This document shows positions 16,101 through 23,586 of a stretch of 64,000 bases of DNA, piece by piece. The stretch's first letter is position 1. Every line of letters begins with the position of its first letter. Made by a program: the position numbers and the translations under genes. The notes beneath the pieces were generated by a model. It worked only from the letters and a program-made list of their open reading frames with translations, ran no database searches and was not told the DNA's origin. Source of the DNA: a virus; the IMG/VR virus record IMGVR_UViG_3300032309_000911, positions 22,519 through 86,518 of that record. One strand, written 5' to 3'.

Positions 16101-19100
16101 CTGATACTACAGGCAAAACATATAAATTGAGAGATTGTTTAGATTTTAGACCGAGAGTTGATGACGCATCAACAATAACAAGTTCAGGACAAGATAGACA
16201 ATATAGCGGAACAGGAGCTTCAACTATAGATATAGTTCAATTTGGTTCTGATGTTAGTACCGATTTAGAATATTATTTGCCAAGAATAGATAAAGTATTT
16301 TTAGATAAAGATGGAAATTTAAAAATAGTAAAAGGTTCTAGTTCTTTAAATCCTCAAGTACCTAAAGGTCTTGAAAATGCTATGCACCTTTACACTATAT
16401 TTTTAAATGCTTATACTTTAAGTACTTCAGATTTAAAAATCAAAAAAATAGATAATAAACGATATACTATGAGAGATATTGGTGCTTTAGAAAAAAGAAT
16501 TTCTAATGTTGAATATTACACACAATTATCTTTATTGGAAGCAAATGCTCAATCATTACAAATACAAGATGCTGAAGGATTTGACAGATTCAAAAATGGA
16601 TTTATTGTAGATAATTTTACAGGTCATGGTATAGGAGATGTAGGAAATTTAGATTACAAATGTTCTATGGATATGGCAGGTGGATATGTAAGGCCTATGT
16701 TTAATTCTGAATCGGTACAATTAACAGAAGCTACTAACGAAGGAAATACTACAGTTACAAACACTAACAGATCATCAGCTAATTATCAAAAAACAGGAGA
16801 TTTAATTACTCTACCTTATACAGAAACAACTTTAATAAATCAACCTTATGCTAGCAAATATATTAATGTAAATCCTTTTAACGTATTTACATGGGCAGGT
16901 TCTGTTACACTTGATCCTCCAGGAGATGAATGGAAAGAAACTAACAGAGCGCCTGATTTAATAATAAATGAACAAGGCGGTTTCGATACTATGGTTTCTA
17001 ATCTAGGAAATCCTAATTTAGAAAGTGTTGAAATTGATACTGTATGGAATGAATGGCAAGATTTCTGGCAAGGAACTCCTTCAGAATCTACAGAACAAAC
17101 TAATTCATATATAGGAAGAGTTGGAGGAACAACTGTTAGATTTGGTGATTTTACAACTACTACAGCACAACAAATTTCTCAAACAAGAACAGGTATCAGA
17201 TCAGCTATAGTTCCTCAAGTTGTAAGAACATCTTTAGGAGATAAAATAGTTAATATTGCATTTATACCTTTTATTAGAAGTAGAACTATCAATTTTACAG
17301 CTACTAGATTAAAACCAAATACAAGATTGTATCCTTTCTTTGATAATATTTCTATTACGCCTTATGTTACGCCTACAGGTGGTTCATTAGGTGGAAATTT
17401 AGTAACGGATTCTAATGGTGCAGTATCAGGAACTTTTATCATACCTGATGCAACTGTAAATTCTAATCCTAGATGGAGAACAGGTCAAAGATTATTCAGA
17501 TTAACAAGTTCATCTACAAATTCTTCTTCAGATGTTGAAACTTCAGCTGAAGCAGATTATATAGCTAAAGGTTCTTTAGAAACAGTACAAAACACAATTG
17601 TGTCAACGAGAGAACCTCAATTAGTTAGACAAACTGTTAGCGATACTAGAAATATTACTAGAACATCTACAAGAACAACAACAGAAGTTATACAATGGAT
17701 TGATCCAATAGCTCAAACTTTCTTAGTTGATGATACAGGTGGTGTATTTGTAACATCTATTGAAACATATTTTCAATCAAAAGATTCTAATATTCCAGTT
17801 ACATTACAAATTAGAGAAGTTATAAATGGAACTCCATCAAGAACAATTGTTCCTTTTGGTGAGGTTGTATTAAATCCTAGTCAAGTAAGTATTAGTGATG
17901 ATGCTACGGTTTCTACTAAATTTAGTTTTCCTTCTCCTGTTTACTTACAAGAAAAAACTGAATATGCTTTTTGTCTATTAAGTAATTGTAATAACTATAA
18001 TGCTTTTGTTGCAAGATTAGGAGATACACAAATAGGATCAGATAGAACAATATCTCAAAACCCTTATGCAGGTGTTTTATTTAAATCTCAAAACGGTTCT
18101 ACTTGGACACCAGAACAGATGGAAGATATTAAATTTAAAATTAATAGAGCTGAATTTGAAAATGCAACTGGTACTGTTACTTTAGTAAATGATATTTTAC
18201 CTACAAGAACACTGCCTACTAATTCTTTAAGAACAACAAATAGTTCAGGTGTAATTAGAGTATTCCATAAAAATCACGGTATGCACGGCACATCAAACAA
18301 TGTTACTATTGCAGGAGTTGCTGCTGGCACTTATAATGGTATCACTCACACACAAATTAATGGAACATACACAAGTATTTCTAATGTAACTTTAGACAGT
18401 TATGATATTACAACGGTTGGAACTGCAACTGCTACAGGAGATATTGGCGGTTCAACAGTTACAGTTACTCAAAATAGATTATTTGATGTTGCTTGTTTAA
18501 ATTTATCAACATTAACAGTTCCAGGAACAACTATAAATTATACTATGAGAACAACTACTGGTAAATCAATACATGGTACAGAAACAGAATTCAATTTAGC
18601 TGCTGCTTCTGACTTTATAAATGTAAATACAGGAGACAACATTTACTTTACATCTCCTCAATTAGTTGCAAGTTCTATAAATGAAACAAATGAAATGGCA
18701 GGAAATAAATCTTTGTTTGTTAATCTAACTTTAACTACATCTAACACTAAACTTTCTCCTGTGTTAGATACTAAACGTATTAGTATGGTTGCTGTGCAAA
18801 ATAGATTAAATAATCCAACATCAGGAAATACACCAAATTATATTTCAGACACAGCTTCAACAGGAACATCATCAGCTGCCGTTTATTTAACACGATCTGT
18901 AGTTTTAGAAAATGCTTCTACATCATTAGACGTTAGACTAACTCAAAATGTTAGATCAAGTTCTTCTGTTAAAGTTTATTACAGAACAACAAGTGCTTCT
19001 GAAGTTAGAAATATAAATGATTTATCTTGGGTTCCATTTAATATAGATGGTGGTGAAGATATTTCTGTAACGCCTTCGGAAGATGATTTTACGTTTAAAG

Positions 19101-19228
19101 AATACAAATATTCAGTAACAGGAATTAAAGAATTTACAGCATTTCAAATTAAAATAGTTATGAAAGGGTCGATTTCTTCTTATCCTCCAATTATAAGAGA
19201 TTTAAGAGGAATCGCTTTAGCGGCTTAA
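13145..19228 (+). CDS. Giant baseplate/virion structural protein with DUF4815 N-terminus
   Basis: 2027 residues, the largest gene here. The N-terminus (MPSPTDFNLSPYFDDYNESK, then FAVQARELTQSQSILQNQIE) is the DUF4815 signature of marine T4-like phages. Later parts alternate beta modules with a conserved region near residues 1500-1680 (FLVDDTGGVFVTSIETYF; EKTEYAFCLLSNCNNYNAFV). It occupies the slot of T4 gp9-gp10-gp11, so it probably forms outer wedge and fibre-attachment structures. Ribosome site GGGAG precedes the ATG. The exact baseplate position is inferred. Confidence 0.75.
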   Translation: MPSPTDFNLSPYFDDYNESKKFHRILYRPSFAVQARELTQSQSILQNQIERVSDHLFEKGTMVIPGEIGFDLNYYAVKLTSKTYSSISDYIGKQLTGVTSGVIGICVNAVANDGTDPDTLYVKYNKTGTNNTSVAFSNGETINATAIGSVTVLASAVVNSTATGSAANIAEGVYYINGFHVSVTEQTLILDKYTNTPSYRVGLTITESFITPNDDVSLVDNAQGSSNANAPGAHRFKIDLTLAKRTLTSTDDSNFVELLRLSNGIRLNQVTRTNYAVLEDNMARRTYDESGDYTVRDFDLDIREHIVDGNNRGIYTLAQGGNPAKLAIGVGPGKAYVKGYEIETIGTTFIDSDKARDYDSENNFNTRFDVENYVNVTNVYGTPDIGFVSSDVEAFKNVNLYDTATSSRGTEQSTTGVTVPQIGRAKSKGFELNSGTASSNIFASSSLTNAVYKHYLFDIEMFTHLNIKTAVDFTDGEKVTGGTSGAYGYVQSLDSTKSSAVTSISVANPGVVTLSSHSFKEGQQITLTGGSFSIDSVAYSSGTVFTVKNPTTNTFQLYNSAGTSTVNVTAYSSAPTAAHGVVVLNNVTGIFVAGETITGNTSSLTAVIQDNRYGFNGVQTFDFTSVKQIGMSGSPTYTSDVSTDSTYGDNYTLFGSLSVANSGTTVTGFGTLFSAELRVGDSITFTTDAGSSITRIIESISSNTSLQLLTAVGGSDVSTKTIAVRKRGKLQGSNKNISIFELPYSVIKTLKTTANGGITDTNFKVRRHFTTTLSSGSATITAGTNEIFSSLTEKDFSVSIMSIGSATAGAVGDVLSLSGNNHNGSAIFTLGGSPTGKTLTLNFGTNYSNAKIKILATVNRSVAGSKTKTLNANSTKQVSSQSEIESGIISLGKADIYVINNIYMSANFSTNATTSDTNVTARFILDNGQRDNFYDIGRIKLKTGAITPTGRLLIDFDYYSHGSGDYFDVDSYSGSSDYENITEYTSDTTGKTYKLRDCLDFRPRVDDASTITSSGQDRQYSGTGASTIDIVQFGSDVSTDLEYYLPRIDKVFLDKDGNLKIVKGSSSLNPQVPKGLENAMHLYTIFLNAYTLSTSDLKIKKIDNKRYTMRDIGALEKRISNVEYYTQLSLLEANAQSLQIQDAEGFDRFKNGFIVDNFTGHGIGDVGNLDYKCSMDMAGGYVRPMFNSESVQLTEATNEGNTTVTNTNRSSANYQKTGDLITLPYTETTLINQPYASKYINVNPFNVFTWAGSVTLDPPGDEWKETNRAPDLIINEQGGFDTMVSNLGNPNLESVEIDTVWNEWQDFWQGTPSESTEQTNSYIGRVGGTTVRFGDFTTTTAQQISQTRTGIRSAIVPQVVRTSLGDKIVNIAFIPFIRSRTINFTATRLKPNTRLYPFFDNISITPYVTPTGGSLGGNLVTDSNGAVSGTFIIPDATVNSNPRWRTGQRLFRLTSSSTNSSSDVETSAEADYIAKGSLETVQNTIVSTREPQLVRQTVSDTRNITRTSTRTTTEVIQWIDPIAQTFLVDDTGGVFVTSIETYFQSKDSNIPVTLQIREVINGTPSRTIVPFGEVVLNPSQVSISDDATVSTKFSFPSPVYLQEKTEYAFCLLSNCNNYNAFVARLGDTQIGSDRTISQNPYAGVLFKSQNGSTWTPEQMEDIKFKINRAEFENATGTVTLVNDILPTRTLPTNSLRTTNSSGVIRVFHKNHGMHGTSNNVTIAGVAAGTYNGITHTQINGTYTSISNVTLDSYDITTVGTATATGDIGGSTVTVTQNRLFDVACLNLSTLTVPGTTINYTMRTTTGKSIHGTETEFNLAAASDFINVNTGDNIYFTSPQLVASSINETNEMAGNKSLFVNLTLTTSNTKLSPVLDTKRISMVAVQNRLNNPTSGNTPNYISDTASTGTSSAAVYLTRSVVLENASTSLDVRLTQNVRSSSSVKVYYRTTSASEVRNINDLSWVPFNIDGGEDISVTPSEDDFTFKEYKYSVTGIKEFTAFQIKIVMKGSISSYPPIIRDLRGIALAA

Positions 19229-19229
19229 T

Positions 19230-19448
19230 ATGAAATTAAAAGTTCAAGGTTATGATTCTTTGGTTAGAGACACAAATTCTAACGCTATTATTAATACAAA
19301 TAGAAAAGAATACGAATTGTATATGAATAGAATAAAAGCTCGTGAAAAACAAAGTGATGAAATAAGAACTGCGGTTAAAGAAATAAATACTTTAAAAACA
19401 GAATTACAAGATATTAAAAATTTATTAAAAGAGGTTTTAAAAAAATAA
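19230..19448 (+). CDS. Small coiled-coil protein between baseplate and fibre genes
   Basis: 72 residues. Residues 30-72 form one amphipathic coiled coil (REKQSDEIRTAVKEINTLKT, LQDIKNLLKEVLKK). The N-terminus (MKLKVQGYDSLVRDTNSNAI) is polar. It starts 1 nt after the DUF4815 gene and ends 3 nt before the next fibre gene. It is a plausible trimerisation or attachment peptide linking fibre to baseplate; no family name can be given. Confidence 0.65.
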   Translation: MKLKVQGYDSLVRDTNSNAIINTNRKEYELYMNRIKAREKQSDEIRTAVKEINTLKTELQDIKNLLKEVLKK

Positions 19449-19451
19449 CAA

Positions 19452-20813
19452 ATGGCTTATACTATAATAAACACCACTGATACACTAGAACAGATGCGAG
19501 TTAAGTTAAATAACTTGACTACTAATGATTTTGGTGATCCTTCAATTTTAGCTGGTGCAGGTATTACATCAACATCTATTACAGGTGCTGTCGTAGAATT
19601 AGCTAATGTTGCATATTCTCAAGCTGGTTTTCGTATTGAAGATTCTACTTCTTCTTTTCAACAAATTGGTGCTGGTCAAACTTTAAGAGTTTTAGGAACA
19701 TCAAATCAAATTAATGCTGTTGTAAGTGCTACAGATACTTTAACAATAAGTTTACCTAGTAACGTAACTATACCTAATAATTTAACAGCTAATGGTACAT
19801 TGCACACATTGGGTACAATAGAAATTAGTGGAAATAATATTAGATCAACAGATTCTACAACTGTTAGAATTAATGATTCTTTAAATGTAAACGGTAGTAT
19901 TTCAGCAACTTCTGTATCATCAACAGGCGCTGTTTCTGGTACAACTATAACAGGAACAGGTGCGGTTTCTGGTACAACTATTACAGGTTCTTCAACAATA
20001 CAAGGTACAGATTTAGTATTAACTTCAGGTGGAATAACTTTTGAAGGAGCAACCGATAACACATTTGAAACTACACTAGCGATTACAGATCCAACGCAAG
20101 ACAGAACAATTACAGTACCAAATATAACAGGTACTATTGTTACAACAGGAGATACAGGTACAGTTACTAGTACAATGATTGCTGATGGTACAATTGTAAA
20201 TGCGGATATTGCTGATGGAACAATTAGAGGTGCCAAATTAAATGTATCTTCAGATAGTGTAACTTTTGCTAACGTAACTGCTACTAATTTTACAGGAACA
20301 GCTTCAATAGCAACAACAGTTACTTTAAATGCGAATAATACGAATAATGAAACGGTTTATTTAACATTTTCAGATACCGCTACAGGTAATCAAACTTTAG
20401 AAACGGATACAAGTTTATCTTATAATCCTTCAACAAATATATTATCTACAACAGCTACTCAAGCACAATATGCCGATTTAGCTGAGATTTATGATACAGA
20501 TAAAAATTATGATATAGGTACAGTAGTTATGGTTGGCGGAAATAAAGAAGTTACAGAATGTTTTGTAGGTAAAAGAGCACTAGGTGTCATATCAGATAGA
20601 CCTGCTTTTTTAATGAACTCTAAAGCAAAAGGTCAACCAGTTGCATTAAAAGGACGTGTTAAAGTAAAAGTTACAGGCGATGTTAAAAAAGGCGATGAAT
20701 TAGTTGCAGGTAATGGTGGTTTTGCCACAACAATAAGTGAAGAATTTACAAAAGTATTTGCAATTGCTTTGGAAGATAATGATAAAGGACTTATCGAGGC
20801 AATTATACTATAA
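19452..20813 (+). CDS. Tail fibre protein with C-terminal AQYADLAE-type domain
   Basis: 453 residues. About 1-110 is an N-terminal attachment region. About 110-330 is a Thr/Gly-rich beta stalk with near-perfect GAVSGTTITGTGAVSGTTIT repeats and DGTIVNADIADGTIRGAKL. The C-terminus (about 345-453) begins AQYADLAEIYDTDKNYDIGT and contains GVISDRPAFLMN and VALKGRVKVKVTGDVKKGDE. That domain ends many phage fibres and resembles the Peptidase_G2-like auto-processing/chaperone domain. Cleavage is not shown. Likely a side or short fibre. Confidence 0.7.
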   Translation: MAYTIINTTDTLEQMRVKLNNLTTNDFGDPSILAGAGITSTSITGAVVELANVAYSQAGFRIEDSTSSFQQIGAGQTLRVLGTSNQINAVVSATDTLTISLPSNVTIPNNLTANGTLHTLGTIEISGNNIRSTDSTTVRINDSLNVNGSISATSVSSTGAVSGTTITGTGAVSGTTITGSSTIQGTDLVLTSGGITFEGATDNTFETTLAITDPTQDRTITVPNITGTIVTTGDTGTVTSTMIADGTIVNADIADGTIRGAKLNVSSDSVTFANVTATNFTGTASIATTVTLNANNTNNETVYLTFSDTATGNQTLETDTSLSYNPSTNILSTTATQAQYADLAEIYDTDKNYDIGTVVMVGGNKEVTECFVGKRALGVISDRPAFLMNSKAKGQPVALKGRVKVKVTGDVKKGDELVAGNGGFATTISEEFTKVFAIALEDNDKGLIEAIIL

Positions 20814-20818
20814 TCCTG

Positions 20819-20836
20819 CTGTAATAAATATTACAG
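20819..20836 (+). promoter_or_regulatory. Hairpin abutting the cupin start codon, containing a late-promoter-like box
   Basis: Perfect inverted repeat CTGTAAT-AAAT-ATTACAG ends one base before ATG 20838. It includes TAATAAATA, a one-base variant of the late box that also occurs before gp16. As RNA it would block the start region; as DNA it may be the late promoter of the operon. It lacks a T run, so it is a poor terminator. Confidence 0.45.
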
Positions 20837-20837
20837 T

Positions 20838-21284
20838 ATGATTGATGCTTTAAATGATGAATTAATATCTTTCACAAGATACGAAAATAATCAAATAATC
20901 TATATAGACAAAAACGGCAAAGATTACAAAGTTAAAGATGAAATAACTTATGGTAATTGGATTAAAAATTATAAAAATATTCCACATATAAAAGTTGAAG
21001 GATTAGAAGATAATAATTATCATCTTCAATTATTAAAACAATACAATTTGAATTTTAAAATGAAAAATGTGCACCTTTTTTATAATCAGTTTGGCGGGTT
21101 TTCTTTTCCTGAACATTCAGATGATATAGATGTATTATTGTGTGTTATTAAAGGTGGTAAAAAAGTATATACGGATAATTATCCTGTTTTGGTGAAAGAA
21201 GGACAAGCAATATCTATACCTAAAGGTGTCAAACATAGAGTTGAAAGTTTACCGTTTACTTGGGCATTAAGTATAGGATATTAA
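20838..21284 (+). CDS. Cupin-fold protein, first gene of the radical SAM operon
   Basis: 148 residues. Both cupin motifs are visible in the second half: GGFSFPEHSDDIDVLLCVIKG with possible ligands H93 and D95/D96, and EGQAISIPKGVKHRVES with G130 and H133. The first half is a charged extension. Small cupins may be metal-dependent enzymes or ligand binders. It lies 16 nt before the first radical SAM gene and ends in a 14-bp tandem repeat. A role as accessory enzyme of the modification operon is inferred. Confidence 0.7.
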   Translation: MIDALNDELISFTRYENNQIIYIDKNGKDYKVKDEITYGNWIKNYKNIPHIKVEGLEDNNYHLQLLKQYNLNFKMKNVHLFYNQFGGFSFPEHSDDIDVLLCVIKGGKKVYTDNYPVLVKEGQAISIPKGVKHRVESLPFTWALSIGY

Positions 21285-21294
21285 GTATAGGATA
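21267..21294 (+). repeat. 14-bp perfect tandem duplication over a stop codon
   Basis: TTAAGTATAGGATA occurs twice without spacer (21267-21280, 21281-21294). The second copy holds the cupin stop (21282-21284) and extends the spacer before the radical SAM start at 21301. Confidence 0.85.
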
Positions 21295-21300
21295 TAAAGA

Positions 21301-22338
21301 ATGAATTGGATGTTTTATATAAAGACAACTGAAACTTGTCAATTAAATTGCAAACATTGTTTCACTAGTGGTATTAATGGTAAAAAAATTTATTTTGATT
21401 ATTTTAAAACAATAGATTTTATAAAAAGATTCAGACAATATTTTGATAGTAACGAAGATTCTATTCATTTTGAATTTCATGGGGGTGAACCTTTTTTAGC
21501 ACCAGTATCTCACATGCAAAAAGTATATGATGAATGTAAAGATTTATGGAAAAATAGTACTTTTGGTATTACAACAAATTTAGTATTTAAATTAAAAGAA
21601 GAACACTATGAATTTATTAAGGGGCCTTTAAATAATCGTTTAGGTACAAGTTGGGATCCTAAAATAAGATTTGAAAATGATGCACAATATAATCTGTGGG
21701 AAAAAAACGTAAAAGATTTATTAAATAAAGGCGTTACAATAAAATTGTTTATCAGCGTAACTAAAGATACTATTAATATAGAACCTATTAAACTATTAAA
21801 ATGGATAAAACAATTAGGAGTACAAGAAATTTCTTTTGAAAGACTAACAGGTAATGGAAATGCAAAATTGCATCCTGAAATATTCCCTGATAACATAGAA
21901 CAGGATAAATGGTTTTTAAAAATGCACCATCAATCAAAAGAAAATAATTGTAGAAGTTGGTTTGATAATGAAACATTAGAAGTTATATACAGTAAGTTTG
22001 AAACAGGTTTTTTAAAAGGTGGTACTTTCTGTAGAGATTGTGAACAAAAGATTTTTACATTAAATGCTGATGGTACAATATCAGGTTGTCCAAATGCGGC
22101 GCCAGAGTTTCAATTTGGACACATAAATGACGATATTAAAAGTCTTATAAATAGTCCCAAAAGAATAGAAAACATCGCTTGTGAACGTGCAAGAAATCCT
22201 TTATGTTTTTCTTGTGAGGTTTTTGAGTTTTGTGGAGGTGATTGCCACCAACTTGCTTGGCAAGGTGATATATGTGGTGCACCAAAAAGTTTAATGAAAG
22301 AGTTAAAATTAGGTATAAAATATGGTAACATTAACTAA
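21301..22338 (+). CDS. Radical SAM/SPASM enzyme 1 (peptide-maturase type)
   Basis: 345 residues. The radical SAM cluster motif is C13-x3-C17-x2-C20 (TCQLNCKHC), and FHGGEPF is the GGE SAM-binding motif. The C-terminus carries a Cys-rich SPASM-like region (FCRDCEQKIF, GCPNAAPEF, NPLCFSCEVFEFCGGDCHQL). This layout is that of anaerobic sulfatase maturases and RiPP maturases, which modify Cys, Ser or other side chains in peptides. It overlaps by 17 nt the gene whose product ends in CHxS repeats, making that the obvious candidate substrate. Confidence 0.88.
   Translation: MNWMFYIKTTETCQLNCKHCFTSGINGKKIYFDYFKTIDFIKRFRQYFDSNEDSIHFEFHGGEPFLAPVSHMQKVYDECKDLWKNSTFGITTNLVFKLKEEHYEFIKGPLNNRLGTSWDPKIRFENDAQYNLWEKNVKDLLNKGVTIKLFISVTKDTINIEPIKLLKWIKQLGVQEISFERLTGNGNAKLHPEIFPDNIEQDKWFLKMHHQSKENNCRSWFDNETLEVIYSKFETGFLKGGTFCRDCEQKIFTLNADGTISGCPNAAPEFQFGHINDDIKSLINSPKRIENIACERARNPLCFSCEVFEFCGGDCHQLAWQGDICGAPKSLMKELKLGIKYGNIN
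22146..22153 (+). promoter_or_regulatory. TATAAATA box inside radical SAM gene 1
   Basis: An exact late box lies 168 bp before the CHxS-tail gene. It could be an internal promoter or a chance match in AT-rich coding DNA. Confidence 0.3.
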
Positions 22339-22894
22339 TCCAGTTACGCCGCAAAATATAGTAGATAGATTTAAAGATTTGGTTACAGATGTAGCTAATA
22401 CAAGTATAATTTGGGGAACAGATAATAAACCATTTTCAGAAATGCCAGATGCTAATTACGCTGGTACAATATCAGGAACTACTATTAATGTTACTGGTTC
22501 TAATATTGCTATTACAGGAGATTTAATAACAGCTTCTACAATTAAATCTGTATTAGAAACAGAAACAGCTCTATATACAAATATTAGACAACAAAGAGCT
22601 ATACTAAATGTAACAGGTGGTGGAGGAAATACAGGATCGAGACCGACTCCAGGAATAATTTATGATCAAACAAATGTAGCTAATTTATCTGTAGATAATA
22701 GAGCATCGTTAGGATCCATTTCTAGTTCAAATGTAGATGCGGGACAAATAATAGACGATTTAAATTTAGAGACATATTTTGGAAATTTAGCAACGGCTTA
22801 TGATGCTGTTAGAACTACGGCCGTAACACAACAAATAGATGTATGTCATGCTAGTTGTCATAGTTCATGTCATGGATCAAGAGGAAGAAGATAA
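22322..22894 (+). CDS. Virion-like protein with C-terminal CHxS-CHxS-CHxS-RGRR tail, candidate radical SAM substrate
   Basis: 190 residues. Residues 1-100 look like a small tail appendage protein, with polar beta-rich sequence (YAGTISGTTINVTGSNIAIT). About 100-172 includes a GGGGNTGSRP linker and ASLGSISSSNVDAGQIIDDL. The last 16 residues, CHASCHSSCHGSRGRR, hold three tandem CHxS tetrapeptides and a basic end; these are the only cysteines and histidines in the protein. The gene is embedded between radical SAM 1 (17-nt overlap) and an unknown gene (TAATG overlap). A tail like this resembles the core region of a RiPP precursor or a metal-binding tip. Confidence 0.75.
   Translation: MVTLTNPVTPQNIVDRFKDLVTDVANTSIIWGTDNKPFSEMPDANYAGTISGTTINVTGSNIAITGDLITASTIKSVLETETALYTNIRQQRAILNVTGGGGNTGSRPTPGIIYDQTNVANLSVDNRASLGSISSSNVDAGQIIDDLNLETYFGNLATAYDAVRTTAVTQQIDVCHASCHSSCHGSRGRR
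22844..22891 (+). other. Candidate modified core peptide: three CHxS repeats plus RGRR
   Basis: Codons 175-190 encode CHAS, CHSS, CHGS and RGRR. The repeated CH pairs use tgt-cat each time, while the x and Ser positions use different codons. Cys and His are absent from the preceding 174 residues. Possible roles are thioether or other radical SAM crosslinking, or metal binding in a trimeric tip. Confidence 0.6.
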
Positions 22895-23586
22895 TGAATA
22901 TAATTGAAACAATAGTTCCAATATCGATAGATAATTTAAAAAAACATTTTACGGACAAAGAAACATTTTATTTAATTGATTATAAAAATAGTGAATTGAA
23001 AGGTAAAAAATTATTAACATATTTAAGTAATTTAGACTTACCTTCCGATATCAAAGAGCCTGATTTGGAATTAATAAAAGAATATTTGCATAGCATTACT
23101 TTAGTTAATATTAATTCATTAGAAAACATTGTTATAGATATTCTTTTAGAATATAAAGGCATTTCTAAAACCAATAAGTATGAAACATTTATTAAAGAAA
23201 ATAAAGATATAATTTCTTTATGGTCTGATAAGTTAGACAGTTTAAGTGTATTCAACATGTATATTGTAAATTCTGATGAATTTAAACAATATGCCAATTC
23301 TTTTATAAAAGATGATACTGCAAGTTTAGAAGGTGTTAATTTTGTAAGTTTATTAAAACAAGAAAGATTTTATCTATTCTACAATAAACTAAATAGTAAT
23401 ATCAAATTCTATACTCATTATTTTAATGATTATATGTTTAGAGGTAAAAATCTTTATGAATTTTGGGCTACGTCCAAAAATCCTATGTTTTTATTAACTT
23501 GGGGAATAACACAAGGAAAAGGTAAAGATTATATAGAAGCTAAAATTAAAGATAAGGAAATTATAAAAAATGTTGCATTTATTTAA
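22894..23586 (+). CDS. Unknown protein A of the radical SAM operon
   Basis: 230 residues starting at the ATG that overlaps the upstream stop (TAATG); an earlier in-frame start at 22867 would run through the CHxS codons. Mainly helical, with FYTHYFNDYMFRGKNLYEFW followed by ATSKNPMFLLTWGITQGKGK near the end. No catalytic motif or family is recognised. Its place next to the putative substrate suggests a chaperone, recognition or attachment protein, which is inference. It overlaps the next gene by 17 nt. Confidence 0.7.
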   Translation: MNIIETIVPISIDNLKKHFTDKETFYLIDYKNSELKGKKLLTYLSNLDLPSDIKEPDLELIKEYLHSITLVNINSLENIVIDILLEYKGISKTNKYETFIKENKDIISLWSDKLDSLSVFNMYIVNSDEFKQYANSFIKDDTASLEGVNFVSLLKQERFYLFYNKLNSNIKFYTHYFNDYMFRGKNLYEFWATSKNPMFLLTWGITQGKGKDYIEAKIKDKEIIKNVAFI

